From an archaeon (GTDB taxonomy: Archaea > Hydrothermarchaeota > Hydrothermarchaeia > Hydrothermarchaeales > JALUUU01): a stretch of 5,295 bases of DNA. The notes beneath the pieces are model-generated. The model was given only the letters and a program-made list of their open reading frames with translations. It ran no database searches and had not been told where the DNA came from. The stretch covers positions 1-5,295 of the forward strand of contig JALUUU010000166.1 in the NCBI GenBank assembly GCA_027021185.1, in the 5' to 3' direction. Positions 5,295-5,295 of this stretch are shown here, in pieces (within the stretch, counting starts at the first letter, position 1; each line of letters begins with the position of its first letter). The position numbers were made by a program, and so were the translations under genes.

Positions 5295-5295
5295 G

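Noticed and set aside
1..5295. tRNA, rRNA genes or CRISPR arrays
   Set aside because: No cloverleaf, rRNA signature or regularly spaced repeats were seen on either strand.

Overview
The window looks archaeal, most likely euryarchaeal. Arginine codons are dominated by AGG/AGA in several genes. TATA-like boxes sit at leaderless-transcript distance from starts. One protein belongs to the small DUF2080 family of archaeal transposon-encoded proteins, and the first gene has several N-glycosylation sequons. This is an accessory region: cell-surface glycan genes (two glycosyltransferases, two methyltransferases) broken up by decaying insertion sequences. No species-level assignment is possible from the sequence alone.

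Layout. (1) 1-767, + strand: 3' part of a gene whose first ~90 residues resemble the C-terminal end of AbiEii-type nucleotidyltransferases, followed by a linker, one membrane span and an exported domain. (2) 764-1083: a glycosyltransferase family 2 pseudogene starting in a 4-base ATGA overlap with gene 1. It is frameshifted three times and cut off where an insertion sequence begins. (3) About 1083-2306: a ~1.22 kb IS resembling the ISA1214-type archaeal elements. It holds a divergent 52-residue DUF2080 gene (minus strand) and a DDE transposase (plus strand) killed by two in-frame TAG stops and two frameshifts. A near-perfect 26-bp AT-rich palindrome lies between the two genes. (4) 2307-2464: spacer with a TATA-like box. 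(5) 2465-3163: an intact SAM methyltransferase, AT-richer than the IS. (6) 3164-3514: no convincing gene; strongly G+T-rich on the + strand. (7) 3515-3955, minus strand: the N-terminal remnant of an IS110-family (DEDD) transposase. Upstream of it is a region with several nested stem-loops, the position and architecture expected of an IS110 bridge RNA. (8) 3977-5295, minus strand: an operon of a methyltransferase (cut by the window edge) and a complete family 2 glycosyltransferase 4 bases downstream.

The surviving glycosyltransferase and methyltransferases probably build or modify a surface polysaccharide or N-glycan. The most interesting items are the IS110 5' structured RNA beside a truncated recombinase, the unusual AbiEii-like/membrane-anchored fusion at the left edge, and the unlisted DUF2080 gene sharing a palindromic promoter region with its transposase.
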